A stretch of 64,000 nucleotides of DNA, taken from Peronospora farinosa. Taxonomy: Eukaryota; Oomycota; Peronosporomycetes; Peronosporales; Peronosporaceae. The stretch covers positions 1 through 64,000 of the forward strand of contig CANTFK010000947.1 in the NCBI GenBank assembly GCA_947646735.1, read 5' to 3'. A program made the translations under genes and the position numbers. Shown in pieces: positions 1 to 10,673 of the stretch. Within the stretch, counting starts at the first letter, position 1; the number at the start of each line of letters is the position of its first letter. The notes under the pieces are model-generated. The model had not been told where the DNA came from. It saw nothing but the letters and a program-made list of their open reading frames with translations, and did no database searches.

Positions 1-234
1 TCGATGATTGTAGCGCTCTTTTTTGAAAAAAATCTGGGCCGACGAGATGGACCATCTCTTTTACAGTGTAAGTAAGGGGCTTCTTGAATCTCAAATGATA
101 GTGTATGGCCTAGAGGATAGTCAAGTGTGCTAGACCAAGCCAGATGGGACATTGACGCATCAGTCCGCAGGACGATATGTTGTAAAAGAAGCGACTCGGC
201 ATGCAAACGGCAACCACAAGAATGTACGGTCTGA

Positions 235-372
235 TTAGTTAGGTGTGCGCCTATCCAATGAGTAATACCACTAGCGTGGATTACTCATGAGTGACTATCT
301 GATGAGTCATGTGTATAGAGTAGATTACCCATGTGCGGCTATCCCATGAGTAATGCGCGATATAGCGATTAG
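235..372. repeat. Three degenerate 44-bp tandem units upstream of the phosphatase gene
   Basis: The core CTATCNNATGAGTMAT starts at 251, 295 and 339, an exact 44-bp spacing, and the flanking bases are also partly alike (ATTACTCATGAG / ATTACCCATGTG). The rest of 1-443 shows no gene. The units lie about 100-200 bp upstream of the predicted transcription start, so they could be regulatory or simply a decaying minisatellite. Confidence 0.5.
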
Positions 373-443
373 AAACGTGTAGTCGAAGAATCCAGTAGGC
401 TTAGAGTAGCAACAGAGTTTGTGAACTAAGGACCTAAATATAT

Positions 444-458
444 TCACTTTGCATTTTG
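444..458 (+). promoter_or_regulatory. Oomycete Inr/FPR-like transcription start region
   Basis: The sequence TCACTTTGCATTTTG fits the oomycete initiator (TCAYTYY) followed by a flanking promoter region element rich in T. It sits about 80 bp before the acid phosphatase ATG at 535, the usual distance for an oomycete 5' leader. This is a match by eye, not a measured start site. Confidence 0.45.
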
Positions 459-534
459 TTTTCTACAACTCAAGTGCTTTAACAACACGATAGGGGTCGT
501 CTTCGCTCACACTGATTCTTGAATATTTCTCGCA

Positions 535-2064
535 ATGGTCAAGTGCATCGCCTCGTTTGTTGCCATGACGGCTACTCTGACCGTCCAATTGGCCTTTGGT
601 AAGGTGAGTCAAGTCCATCTCGGTGTTTCTAGCTCCGCAGTTGATTGTCCCAATGGTATCGCCGTATCCTTCGCCACGGATGTGGCAAAGTCGTACCTGG
701 TCACTGGTACGGCCGACGGTACCACCGTCAAGGCCGATAGCACCTTTGTTAAATACTCGGTGTCGGAGGCTGAGCATAACTACGCTTACACGTCTCCGTT
801 CCTACACACAGCACTACTGTGTGATCTTGACGAGATGACGAAATATTCGTACACTATTGGTGACTCGGAGTTCACGGGGACGTTCGTGTCGTTGTTGCAT
901 TCTGGCTCCGACAAGGAGGAGACCATTCTTGGGGTGATTGGAGACCCTGGTGATACAACCTTTTCCGAGGCGACATTTGCTGAACAGCACAAAACATTCG
1001 AAGGCAAGCACATCCAAGCTCTTGTGATTGTTGGAGATTACTCGTATGCCAACGGACTGCACGCGCAATGGGACAATTGGTTTACAGAACAACAGTCCTT
1101 TACATCAACCTACCCATTGATTGGTATCAATGGCAATCACGAGACCATCACGTCGTCAGGCCACTTGAACATGTACCCGTACCCACCAGACATGGAACTG
1201 GAGGCTGAGAATTACTTGGGCTACATCAAACGCGTGTACACACCGATCACCGAGGAAGCTAAGAAAAAGCTGCACACCTGGTATTCGGTAAACATTGGTC
1301 TCATTCACTGTGTATTCCTGGACGACTACACCGGATCGCGCGGCGTCAATGCAACGGTTGTTGGCACGGACGAGTGGCTGGAGGACCGCAACATGCAGCT
1401 TGAGTGGGTCAAGACGGATTTGGAAAGCGTGGACCGTAGCGTTACCCCGTGGGTGGTTGTGTTTAGGCACAACCCGTACTACAACACATGGATCGACCAC
1501 CAGTGCCAGTGCTCTCCTACCGTCTTCGAAATCGTCGATGCTGAAAAGTGCTGGAATGGCACTTACTTCTCGGGCAATGCGTACTCCGAGCCGCAGTGCG
1601 GTCAGATGGCCAAGTTGGAGGATGTGTTCTCGGCTAATGGTGTGAACGCCATAATCTCGGGTCACGTCCACGCATACGAGCGCACTGCCAAGATCTTTAA
1701 AAACGTGAAGAACACCGCTAAAGGTATCTACTATGTGACTACGGGCTCGGGCGGCAACTACGAAGGTCACGCCATTCGGCATATTCCATCGTCGCTGGTC
1801 CCAAGCTGGTCACTTGTTTCCAACAATGTCGATTTCGGCGGTTCCCGTATCATCGCAACTCGCAAGTCTTTCCGCTTCCTCTGGTTTGCCAACAACATCA
1901 GCACGGAGGAAGCCGTACCGACCGACGGCTTTACAATTTTTGCCGAGGGACCGGACATCACAACGTGGCCGCAGACCACTCGACCTCGTAATACCACCTC
2001 TACATCATCAACCATCACGAACTCAGATACCGTGGAGCGAGAGGTCCTCGGTGACCACTGCTAA
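535..2064 (+). CDS. Secreted purple acid phosphatase (metallophosphoesterase)
   Basis: Single-exon protein of 509 residues. The first about 22 residues are a hydrophobic signal peptide ending near LAFG, so the enzyme is probably secreted. The binuclear-metal phosphatase motifs appear in order: GDPGD (near residue 138), GDYSYA (near 165), GNHE (near 200), VVFRHNPYY (near 312) and GHVHAYER (near 375). This is the purple acid phosphatase arrangement, which hydrolyses phosphate monoesters with a di-metal centre. Several cysteines (QCQC, CWNG) suggest disulphides, as in extracellular members. The C-terminus is Ser/Thr-rich and shows no clear anchor. An Inr/FPR-like element lies upstream. The likely role is scavenging phosphate outside the cell; the substrate is not known. 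Confidence 0.93.
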   Translation: MVKCIASFVAMTATLTVQLAFGKVSQVHLGVSSSAVDCPNGIAVSFATDVAKSYLVTGTADGTTVKADSTFVKYSVSEAEHNYAYTSPFLHTALLCDLDEMTKYSYTIGDSEFTGTFVSLLHSGSDKEETILGVIGDPGDTTFSEATFAEQHKTFEGKHIQALVIVGDYSYANGLHAQWDNWFTEQQSFTSTYPLIGINGNHETITSSGHLNMYPYPPDMELEAENYLGYIKRVYTPITEEAKKKLHTWYSVNIGLIHCVFLDDYTGSRGVNATVVGTDEWLEDRNMQLEWVKTDLESVDRSVTPWVVVFRHNPYYNTWIDHQCQCSPTVFEIVDAEKCWNGTYFSGNAYSEPQCGQMAKLEDVFSANGVNAIISGHVHAYERTAKIFKNVKNTAKGIYYVTTGSGGNYEGHAIRHIPSSLVPSWSLVSNNVDFGGSRIIATRKSFRFLWFANNISTEEAVPTDGFTIFAEGPDITTWPQTTRPRNTTSTSSTITNSDTVEREVLGDHC

Positions 2065-2494
2065 GCCGAACTCGACTATTTGTGATTAGATTGCTTGTCT
2101 TTGAAGGACAACCGAAGCCATTAAATAGATATATGGATGGATGCATATATCCCTAGCGATATCTAATTCTAGAGCGGCGATCAGTAAGAGACTGTCTACT
2201 ACAGCAGCGGAAGAGAAATAAAAACGGCTTTGTTTGCACTATATCGACCCAGTAGAACCATATTACAATGTCATCTTTTGTTGTAAGAGTGGCGTCAGGC
2301 ATCATAATGCTTAGGCGTGCGGGGTCGTCCTACTTGCTAAATGCTAATGATTACAACTTTTTCGCTGGAACTAAAGCTGGATTATAAAACACGACAAGTA
2401 TCCGTGGCTTGCACGGTGTCCAAAGACCTTTCGCAGGTATCGTGAGGCGTCGGTCGCATTTTTCCTACGTTTGTCCATTACTTGGCGTTGAGGT
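2065..2494. other. Intergenic, convergent 3' ends
   Basis: This stretch separates the 3' ends of the phosphatase and phosphodiesterase genes. I see no further coding signal, only AT-rich 3' flanks with ATAAA-like motifs near 2218. Confidence 0.6.
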
Positions 2495-5400
2495 TTAGCC
2501 GCATGTTTCCGGCGTGCTGACACTTACAATGGCAATGTTTAGCCTCTCAGGGACCGTCTCTTTCGTGGGGGTGAAAGGTGTGGCTGGAACCTTGTCGGTA
2601 CGTTCGTTAGCTTCTAACTGTGTTGCTTGTTCCAACCTAGTAGCCCACATCGCACGATTTCGCTCCACATTTGCAAGACAACCTTCCAATCCGGCTAACA
2701 TTCCTCCCATTGCTCGCCACAGAGGGAACGCACATGAGTCAACGAAAGCCAAATTTACCCTTGCAAATTCGGCCGAGTCCGGTCGACCATCCATGAAAGC
2801 TGTCGCAGAAATGCCCAATTCAACCTCTTCAGCATGTTGCTCGTTGAACTCGTCAAGCAGCCTCCTTGTCCAGCGGAAATGCTGCTCACAAGTTTGAGTT
2901 GGACCAGATACATCTGCCGAATGAATCACAGCGTCCACGAGCAGCTCACACAACGCGTCACCGTCATTACGGCTTCCACGAACTTGTGCTTCATGCAGCT
3001 TGGCCACGATACTCGCGTGCCGGTGCATATCCGTGGCAAGAATGGAACGGATGATACGCTTGTGGACAACGCGACGGCTGCCAACAGTATCACTCGAGCT
3101 ATCCTCAAGACCAGCAAGAATATCATGGCCGGGCCTTCGCATGGTCTCGAAGCATGCAGCTGCGTGCATGTTCTCCAAAACTGAATGATCATTGTAACGA
3201 CGAGCAAGTCGCGAGTTGCATCTCACGTGAAAGTCGTTCGTGCGGGCATCGTGGCCCATGTCGTGGCAAAAAGCTGCCACAAAAAGTGCAAGTCGCTCGC
3301 GCGGAGCGAGAACCAGTTGACCACACCGCTTCTGTCGGCTTCTTTCAACGGCTTGAGCATTCGTTGTCGGGCCAACTCCCAGTGCAATTGACGCAGGAAT
3401 CAGATACGGAGCAAGCTTTTTGCTTTGTGCACTGAGCATCAAGAACGTCATGTGGAGTGTCGCGAAGGCATGGTACGTGTTGTGATACGGTACATCGAGG
3501 TATTGGGCTTGTACGCTGTGCAGGAAGCGACGCAAAGTGGCCTCAGGCAAATCAAACCTGTCCATCAATTCATGAAGCTCGAACATATCCACGGCAAGGT
3601 CAACAAGCTGTGCCGGTGAAAACTGCCACGGGTCCAAATTCCATTGTAAAACTGGGCCTTGAATTCCTTGTCTGGTGGCAAGGCCAATGCCACCTTGAAG
3701 CGAAGATAACATCCCACATCCGCCTTTGCTACTCAAGAAGCAGCGCTCGTGATACGATGTGGAAGCGACAACTGCTGCAGCATGATCGAGATCGTTGACG
3801 ACAGATGGAAGACGTGAACGAGGTCGTCGTCGACGCCGCACAGGTGATGCTGTGGTATATTGCGACAAGAACGTCCGCGTCACGTGACCCTCCGTTTCAC
3901 TGTCACTGCTTTCACTGTCCTCGTACGAAGGAGACTCAAACGCAAGCTCCCAAGCACGGCGCTCTACGAGAGCAGAGAGTTCAACACAAATTGCTCGCAG
4001 AACTTGCTCGTCTTCCGCATCAAAGCCCTCAGTGTCACCGCTAGTGTTGATCTTGTTAACAGCATAAAACACGCCAATAACTGGCCGATCATCGCTGTCA
4101 TCGTCCGTGCTGCTGCTCGTACTGAAGCTGCTGCAACGGCGCTCAGATCGGCCAGAAGCTCCTGAGGAGACAAATGAGGACATTGACGGCTGTGCCTTGA
4201 TTGGAACGCACAATAAACTTGATGTCTGCATACCCATCAAGCGATCATAATCACTGTCAAACTCTGGATGGGTACGAGCCTCACGGAGACGCATGACTGT
4301 CCCAGTGGAAGCAACACGACCTTGTAACTTCTGACCGATTGATAGCGCATAACCTCGCCAGTCAGCACCCACACGGGCAAACAGTGAACGGCTTGGTGCA
4401 TCAACAAGAAAAAGAGCACCATGCGAAGCCTCCAAAGCTCGGCATGCTGCTGCCTCAACGAAAGAAAACACTGCTCCAGCCTGTTCTCCGGGCATATTTC
4501 CAGTATACGCAGGAAGGCGCAGAGAGAGCAAAGCAGCGCTTTTTCTCTGAGCTGTTCGTGCTGCATCGAGACGCTGGGTATTCCGCAATGCAGATGCGAC
4601 CTGACGCGCCATTCCTCTTGCGAGGTCTTCGTCGTTATGATCAAAGTAGTGTTTGCAGAAACTGGTAGCTGCTGATGCAGCTTGTGAATCTTCTTGTGAG
4701 CTGATCAGATGCTTGTCTCGTAATTCCAGCACTGCTAGCACAGCTCCAGTAATCGGATCCTTAACGGGCACGGCTAAAACTGTTTTCGAGTGGTGCTCGT
4801 GCGAAAATGAATCCGCTGTTGCATCTCGTACATTCACCACGTTGCCAGTACGTGCTGCAACCATAGCACATTTACTAGCCTGAGATAGACGAACACGGAG
4901 ATCACCTTGAGTTGCATTGCCTGGTGAGTAAAGCTCGCAAATTAGCGGATCTCTCAAATACACGTTACACTCCGCAACATGAAACCACAACTTCTTAACA
5001 ATTGCCCGCGCCACTGTCAGAATCATCGCCGTTGATTTAGGAGATAGCTCAAGTTCACAAAACAGTAGATCGGAAAGCTCCAGCAAAGCTTGCGCTTTGT
5101 CTTGCGCCTTTTTTGCCGCATCTTCAAGTGCTTGGCGCTGTAACGAGCTTCCAACGTGACCGCAGACAATATTGCATAGTTCCACATCGCACTGTCTAAA
5201 GGTTCCGCCGTTATCTTGCTTTGTCCCTTGTGACCCGTAGAATACAACGACACTATCGACTTGATGACTTTGATCAAATACTGGGACGCACAGAACACTA
5301 CCATCAAACAAAGGTTCTGCAGTCGACGCCGCCCGCCCAATGACGCCTTGACCCATCACGACAGTCGCCATGTTTGTCTCGAGCCTAGCACTAGCAAGGC

Positions 5401-6493
5401 AGGCCCACAAAGTATTAGCTTCACGGTCATGCGCATATACTGTCCACCCGTCGACACCAAGAGCTCGCTCCAAAAAGTCCAACAACTGCAATGGGGCTCT
5501 CTCTGACACGCTCGTTCGATCGCCCGAGCGACGATACCTGCATGAGATAGGGTCCACAATGCCACCATTATTAACATTGCTCACTAAAGCTTTGATCGGC
5601 GAAGTAGTTCGCAACAGCGTCCCCACAAAGCCACAAAAGAACCGAAGCGGTTCGCTAGTTGATAAGAGCAAGCAAAACGTTTGCGAGTATTCCGAGTCAG
5701 GTTTTCCAATCCATGCAGTAATGTCCCTGACATCGTGCCGCGAGTTAAAGACTTCGACTACTGCTCGAACACGCTCGCTGCAGTCAACGAGGGGCATGCA
5801 CAGATAGGACTAGACGTCATCAACACAGTTCCCATTAGCCTCTATAGTGCTTCCCAACCAGTCAATCCACCGCGTACCTGAACGTGATTGCAGCCATTTG
5901 GAGGTTCCACGTGAGCTTCAGCACATGCTTTCGCGGTTGGAAAAAAGACTGGACAATGCATTGCACCACGAACCTTCTGTCTTGCACTAGTCATACCAAG
6001 AACCTGTTCTAGCATACGTCGAATGACTCGTCCGTCAAACTCCAAGACGGAATGTGAGCCATTGGCGATAGACGTCGCTGGCAACAGCTCAAAACTTAGT
6101 ACACAGTACTCAGCGTCCAGTAGCAATCGAAATTGATTCCAAACTACGTGCAACATGTCAAGCGGACGGGAATCGTGGCAAATGCAGTCCACACACGCTT
6201 CCACTAGTAATTGTTGAGCTACCGAGAAGCGGTCCGCATATTTGAGCGCTAATCTATCGACTCGAAACATTTGAAACGAACGCAACAATGAGTGAAAAAA
6301 TTGCACTATGAAGAAAAGTTCAGTCAATGCAACGGACTAACCGGCGAGTAGTGCGAATGTGTATACGCAAGAAATTCCATCGCCGTTGTGCTAATTCCTG
6401 ACGTTGAGTGCAGTCACTAAGAACAACCTCAATACTAGTAGAAGAAGAGTTGCCACTAGTCACTCGAGCATTAAGTGCCGATGTTGACATCAT
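2495..6493 (-). CDS. GAF-domain 3',5'-cyclic nucleotide phosphodiesterase
   Basis: Three-exon model: 6493..6342, 6253..5878 and 5809..2495, with introns of 88 and 68 bp, giving 1280 residues. The second intron (GTACGC...TCTAG) joins in phase 0 into a GAF-like strand. The first intron's acceptor at 6254 was chosen because it alone keeps frame, so the N-terminus is less sure. Several GAF-like modules fill the first about 800 residues. The C-terminal third is a class I PDE catalytic domain: HNTYHAF (about 952), HDMGH with a following N (about 1025), ENMHAAACF, then HSADVSGPTQ and EFNEQ. These supply the metal-binding His and Asp residues. The enzyme should hydrolyse cAMP or cGMP and may be tuned by ligand binding to GAF. 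The normally invariant purine-binding Gln near the end looks replaced by Asn (ARVNLAFVD). Confidence 0.88.
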
Positions 6494-7172
6494 TTTTTAC
6501 TGTAGTTATCGGGGCTTTACTCCTAGATGCACACTTGAGTGAATTGGCTAAGACGATGTGACCCAAAAGATGGGACAGAGAAAAATTTTTAAACTTACAG
6601 AGTGACTGGGAGCGCGTGAAACTTTTAAGACGTAAGGTGTGTCTCGCATATTTTTCAAGCACATGGACTATACATATCGCTATTGATACGATCCAGCAGC
6701 ATCAATCATACTCACTACAGACTCTTCGTCGAGCCAAAATCAGATGTGGAACGTATTGACTAAGGGGTCGGGAGACTGGCGATTGTTGTTTTTCGCATGC
6801 CTTGTCCCCTCTCTCGTGGTTATTAGTTGGTTTTGTTGTAGTGATTTGGACATTGAGGCAGCTGAGGATTCTAGTACAAGACAATGGACTTGTGACACTT
6901 TCGACCAGTCTTTATTGTCGCCTTCTACGAAACACCGGGACATCGTAACCGTGTCCCATACACATCGATACGCTCCAAGTTCATTTCGTTCACTTACTAC
7001 TTCGCGAATCAAAATGCTAACACGATGAAAGTCCATCTTGGAGATGAAGGGGTATTGTAAACAAATGGACAGTGGCTTTTATTATGTTTGATGTGGGCAT
7101 CACGTACTTGAGTAATTGACTCATGCACGAGTTGTAATGACTGTGGTCGGTTCGATACGGTGTACATGCTGA
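6494..7172. other. Intergenic, one doubtful small ORF
   Basis: A 94-codon plus-strand ORF at 6744..7028 begins with a hydrophobic stretch, but it has no recognisable family and an equally long ORF lies antisense (6740..7036). I do not call a gene here. The interval lies between the phosphodiesterase start and the copine-like stop. Confidence 0.4.
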
Positions 7173-8331
7173 CTAGAGAAGATTTAACTTACACATGTAC
7201 TCGTACTGCACCGGTACATCCATCAAGATCTGTAATGTGAATAGGAGATCCAGTGGGTCGAGCTCGCAAGGCGCTGCCGTTCGCTCTGCATTGCCATCCT
7301 GGATACGGTGCACGAACGCTTTCCTCTCTTTTGTGGCCGCGTGCTGCACTTTCTGGAAGCTTACGAAGTGATAGTTGTCAAACTGTCGTTGAGGAAGCTG
7401 ATCGTCTAGCACCTTCATGTTGTCCTGTAATGCAACAAACGGTGTCAACGACTGTTCCTCGTAGGCGTGTTTGAATGTAGGATAGGGACAACATGTCAAA
7501 CGTACCCAGGGACCATCACCCATTTCGATCACAATAATCACTAAACAACAACAACATCAGCAGCAATGTTATACCTTGACTATACCACACAAGATCCGCT
7601 TGTCAACTTACCCAGTGGTAACGTCGATGCGTCTACGATTGCCTGAGCAGTATCAGCCAAGTGTTCGCCCGCCAAGTGGCTGCTTACAAGAACGATCAGC
7701 ATGTGAAAACCAGTAACTTTGCGTGCAACAGCAGACGCGTGACGAATCACTGGTCCGAGGGTCGCAGGCTCCTCCCCTAGCGTTATCGTTGGCGTCAACT
7801 CATGATAGCGTTGCCAAATTTCGTTGAAACACTTGCATCCGTCCATTGGCTTATCAGGTGTGAAGCTGAAGACTGTGTTATCTGGTGTTTTCGCATCACC
7901 AAAGCCCCAGACCTGAATACTGCGATCATCGTCGAACTCCACCAACACACGACCAAGTCGAGTTAACGCATCCTATCACAGCAGCAGCCAAGTTCCATTA
8001 GTCAGTATGAGACGACCATCTGCCTGATGCAGCTGCATCACACCTGAAACGGGTTCACGCTCTCCCCACTGGGGTCTAAAGAGTGCAGGTTCTTGCCATC
8101 GCAAGTCTTCACGACGATAAAACTCACGTCAGCAACATATCGTCAACGATTGAGCCATTTGTCTGCACAACTATCTCACCAGGTTTGCCGTCGTGTAGTC
8201 TACCTAGTGACAAAACGAAATCAAATGAGATCAGAAAGCGGTCGACAAGTGGTGTACTGTACAACTGTACGCACTGCAATCATCAGGTTGGATGACTCGA
8301 TGTTCATATTCCTGCGTAGGCAATCATTGTC

Positions 8332-8336
8332 AAGCT
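8332..8336. repeat. Target-site duplication, left copy (AAGCT)
   Basis: The five bases immediately before the 5' LTR match the five immediately after the 3' LTR (13008..13012), the usual duplication length for Ty1/copia integrases. Confidence 0.9.
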
Positions 8337-8528
8337 TGTAGAGGATCACGAATTACGTCAGTGATGTGTGTGTCGTGAAAAGGACAACTTGCATGGACAG
8401 TGTTCTTCGAATGATCTGGATTGTGTGATCAGTTTATGAAGGGTTTATACATTTACTTTAGTAGTAGTTTAACTCTTAATACTACTTTTCATTTGGCAGC
8501 ACAGTGAAGTAGTTGAGCTATCGTTACA
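8337..8528 (+). repeat. 5' LTR, 192 bp
   Basis: Direct repeat of 12815..13007, with TG...CA ends. It lacks one T found in the 3' LTR (GCATGGACAG versus GCATGGTACAG) and has C where the 3' LTR has T in CATTTAYTTTAG. At under 200 bp it is short even for Copia. Confidence 0.95.
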
Positions 8529-8540
8529 GGTTATGAGCCC
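8529..8540 (+). other. Primer-binding site for half tRNA-iMet
   Basis: GGTTATGAGCCC follows the LTR directly. It is the complement of GGGCUCAUAACC, the anticodon arm of eukaryotic initiator tRNA-Met, not of a tRNA 3' end. This is the half-tRNA priming type known from Drosophila copia. The gag ATG (8533) lies inside this site. Confidence 0.75.
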
Positions 8541-9825
8541 AAATACGTTGGCTCCTAATGACATCCTCACGGATGACAATTACTTCATGTGGGAATTTAA
8601 TGCACGCATGACACTCGCGCGCAAGGATCTTTTGGATCACGTTTTGATTAAGCCAGAGCCGGCAGTGCTGCGGGAGAATCCCGGATGGAAAGTCGCCGAT
8701 ATGAAGGCTCTGGCTGTACTGGTGAAGCTACTCTCTCCAACCTATCAGTGCATGGTTCGGGAATGTGAGTCTGCGTTTGAAGCTTGGGAGGTTCTGAAGA
8801 CGTTCTTTGCGAAGAAAAATCTTCACAACCGAGTGCAACTTCGGAAAGAATTACATGAATTTGTGATGGAGACTGGTGCGAGTCTTATGGACCATCTACT
8901 AAAATTTGATGAGCTGTGTCTCAAGCTCGGAGCTGCCGGTGACATCATGGATGATGATGAAAAGATAGTTTTGCTTTTGGGAAGTTTATCATCCGAATAT
9001 GATGATATGGTGCGCATCATTGAGGCGCACAGCAACGTGACGCTGTTAGACGCAAAAGAGATGCTCCGCCGGGAGTATGACACTCTTCAGAAGCGAGACA
9101 AGAAGGAAACCGCTTTTAAGGCACACGCTCAACGTAATGAACCTCGACGCTTTCAAAGTAACCGAGGACACCGTGGTCAAGAAGAAAATCGAGATCGCTA
9201 CCAAGCTTCGAGGAAAGGAAAAGCTTATGCGAGTTTTCAAGGCAAATGCTTTGCGTGTGGCCGGCATGGACACAAGAGATCGCAGTGTCGTAACGTGAAA
9301 CCATCGAGACCTGGTGATGAATTCGTTTTTTCGGCATTCAGTGACGAACCAGTTTCGAATTCAACTTGGTTGCTGGATAGTGGGGCAAGTCGTCATATGA
9401 CTGATGACAAGCGTGAATTTGTGGAATACGAAGATTTTACCCCAATTTACATCACTGTGGCAAATGGACATCAGTTGAAGGCGCAAGGAACAGGCAAAGC
9501 TCGATTTATACTCGAAAATGGTCGTACAGTCAAACTTACGGAGGTGTTGTATGTGCCTGGGCTAGACAAGAAACTTGTGTCTGTAGCAGCGTTGACGGCC
9601 CGAGGCGTGCTTGTTCAGTTCAAGCGTGATCAAGCAGTTTTGATAAGTGACGACGTGACTGTAGCAGTAATTAAACGAGTGGGAAAGCTGTTTGCGTGGA
9701 ATGTAAAACAACATATCACGTTAGAGGCACACAAGGCTGAGAGCAGTGGTGCGATAATGACACTAGTGGACTGTGGCATGCTCGCCTCGGTCATGTGTCT
9801 ACGAAAAAGATTATGCAAGCGATGA
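8533..9825 (+). CDS. Copia gag and protease region
   Basis: This frame encodes the Copia gag domain (NYFMWEFNARM near the start), a CCHC zinc knuckle CFACGRHGHKRSQC at about residues 238-251, and the aspartic protease motif WLLDSGASRHMT at about 279. Beyond about 9757 it leaves the true frame: the expected pre-integrase motif LWHARLGHVS is read in another frame of the same DNA, so the last about 20 residues are out of frame. In an intact Copia element this would be one long polyprotein ORF. Confidence 0.9.
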   Translation: MSPNTLAPNDILTDDNYFMWEFNARMTLARKDLLDHVLIKPEPAVLRENPGWKVADMKALAVLVKLLSPTYQCMVRECESAFEAWEVLKTFFAKKNLHNRVQLRKELHEFVMETGASLMDHLLKFDELCLKLGAAGDIMDDDEKIVLLLGSLSSEYDDMVRIIEAHSNVTLLDAKEMLRREYDTLQKRDKKETAFKAHAQRNEPRRFQSNRGHRGQEENRDRYQASRKGKAYASFQGKCFACGRHGHKRSQCRNVKPSRPGDEFVFSAFSDEPVSNSTWLLDSGASRHMTDDKREFVEYEDFTPIYITVANGHQLKAQGTGKARFILENGRTVKLTEVLYVPGLDKKLVSVAALTARGVLVQFKRDQAVLISDDVTVAVIKRVGKLFAWNVKQHITLEAHKAESSGAIMTLVDCGMLASVMCLRKRLCKR

Positions 9826-10673
9826 AGTCTTGCGATGGTATTTCGAGAGTTGTCGCATCTGATGGCGGTGTATGTGATGGATGTGCACGCGGAAAAATGA
9901 CAAACAGCCCGTTCAGTCATACTTCAGGAAGTGAAGTTAAAACAAGTCGACCACTTGAGGTTGTACACACCGATCTTATGGGACCTATGAATCCGAAGTC
10001 GAAAGGTGGGGCTCTATATGTACTCACATTTATCGACGACTACAGTCGATTTGTCTACGTATATTTGCTAGCAGCAAAGTCCCAAGTTTTTGAGCGATTT
10101 AAGGCGTTTCGTGCTATGGTGGAGAAGCAAACGGATTGCAAGATTAAATGCATCCGTAGTGACAATGGTGGAGAGTATACGAATCATCGCTTTAACAAGT
10201 ACTGTGCAGATCTAGGGATTATCCACCAGAGGAGCGTGCCGTACAATCCTCAACAAAACGGCTTAGCAGAAAGGATGAATCGAACTCTTGTTGAGATGGC
10301 CCGATCAATGATATATCACATGGAAGTTGATCGTTCTTGGTGGGGTGAGGCGATTATGGCGGCTGCTTACACCATCAATCGAATTCCTAATACTGCGCGA
10401 CCCAACGTTAGTCCATTTGAAACTCTGTATGGGTCGAAGCCAGACTTAAGTCATTTCCGTGTCTTTGGTTCGACTGGTTATCTACGAGTCGCGGATTGCA
10501 AGCGCACTAAATGGGACAGCAAGGCAAACAAGTGTATTTTTCTCGGGTATTCGGAAAATTCAAAGGCGTACCGAGTGTGGGATATTGCGAGAGGACAATT
10601 GGTTACGACTAGGTCCGTTTACGCTAAACGAGAGTCCTCCTTCGCGGTACAAAGATGTTGTTGTTTTAGGTGA
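9795..10673 (+). CDS. Copia integrase region
   Basis: Codes for the integrase zinc-binding segment and catalytic core. Visible motifs are CDGCARGK, VVHTDLMGPM (first Asp), SDNGGEY (second Asp) and PYNPQQNGLAERMNRTL (catalytic Glu). The reading frame really begins upstream of the first ATG, at the shift point near 9760. It ends out of frame: the expected continuation TLNESPPSRYKDVVVLG is in the next frame because of one extra T in GTTTACG near 10618-10621. Confidence 0.9.
   Translation: MSTKKIMQAMKSCDGISRVVASDGGVCDGCARGKMTNSPFSHTSGSEVKTSRPLEVVHTDLMGPMNPKSKGGALYVLTFIDDYSRFVYVYLLAAKSQVFERFKAFRAMVEKQTDCKIKCIRSDNGGEYTNHRFNKYCADLGIIHQRSVPYNPQQNGLAERMNRTLVEMARSMIYHMEVDRSWWGEAIMAAAYTINRIPNTARPNVSPFETLYGSKPDLSHFRVFGSTGYLRVADCKRTKWDSKANKCIFLGYSENSKAYRVWDIARGQLVTTRSVYAKRESSFAVQRCCCFR

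Noticed and set aside
1156..1782. 208-codon minus-strand ORF inside the acid phosphatase
   Set aside because: Shadow of the real gene in the opposite strand, with no domain of its own.
6744..7028. 94-codon ORF with a hydrophobic N-terminal stretch
   Set aside because: An equally long antisense ORF and lack of family signal make it unsafe to call.
8041..8106. A possible frameshift in the copine exon around GKNLHSLDPSG...VNPFQ
   Set aside because: Careful re-reading of the complement shows the exon is in frame (SGESVNPFQ), so there is no lesion here.
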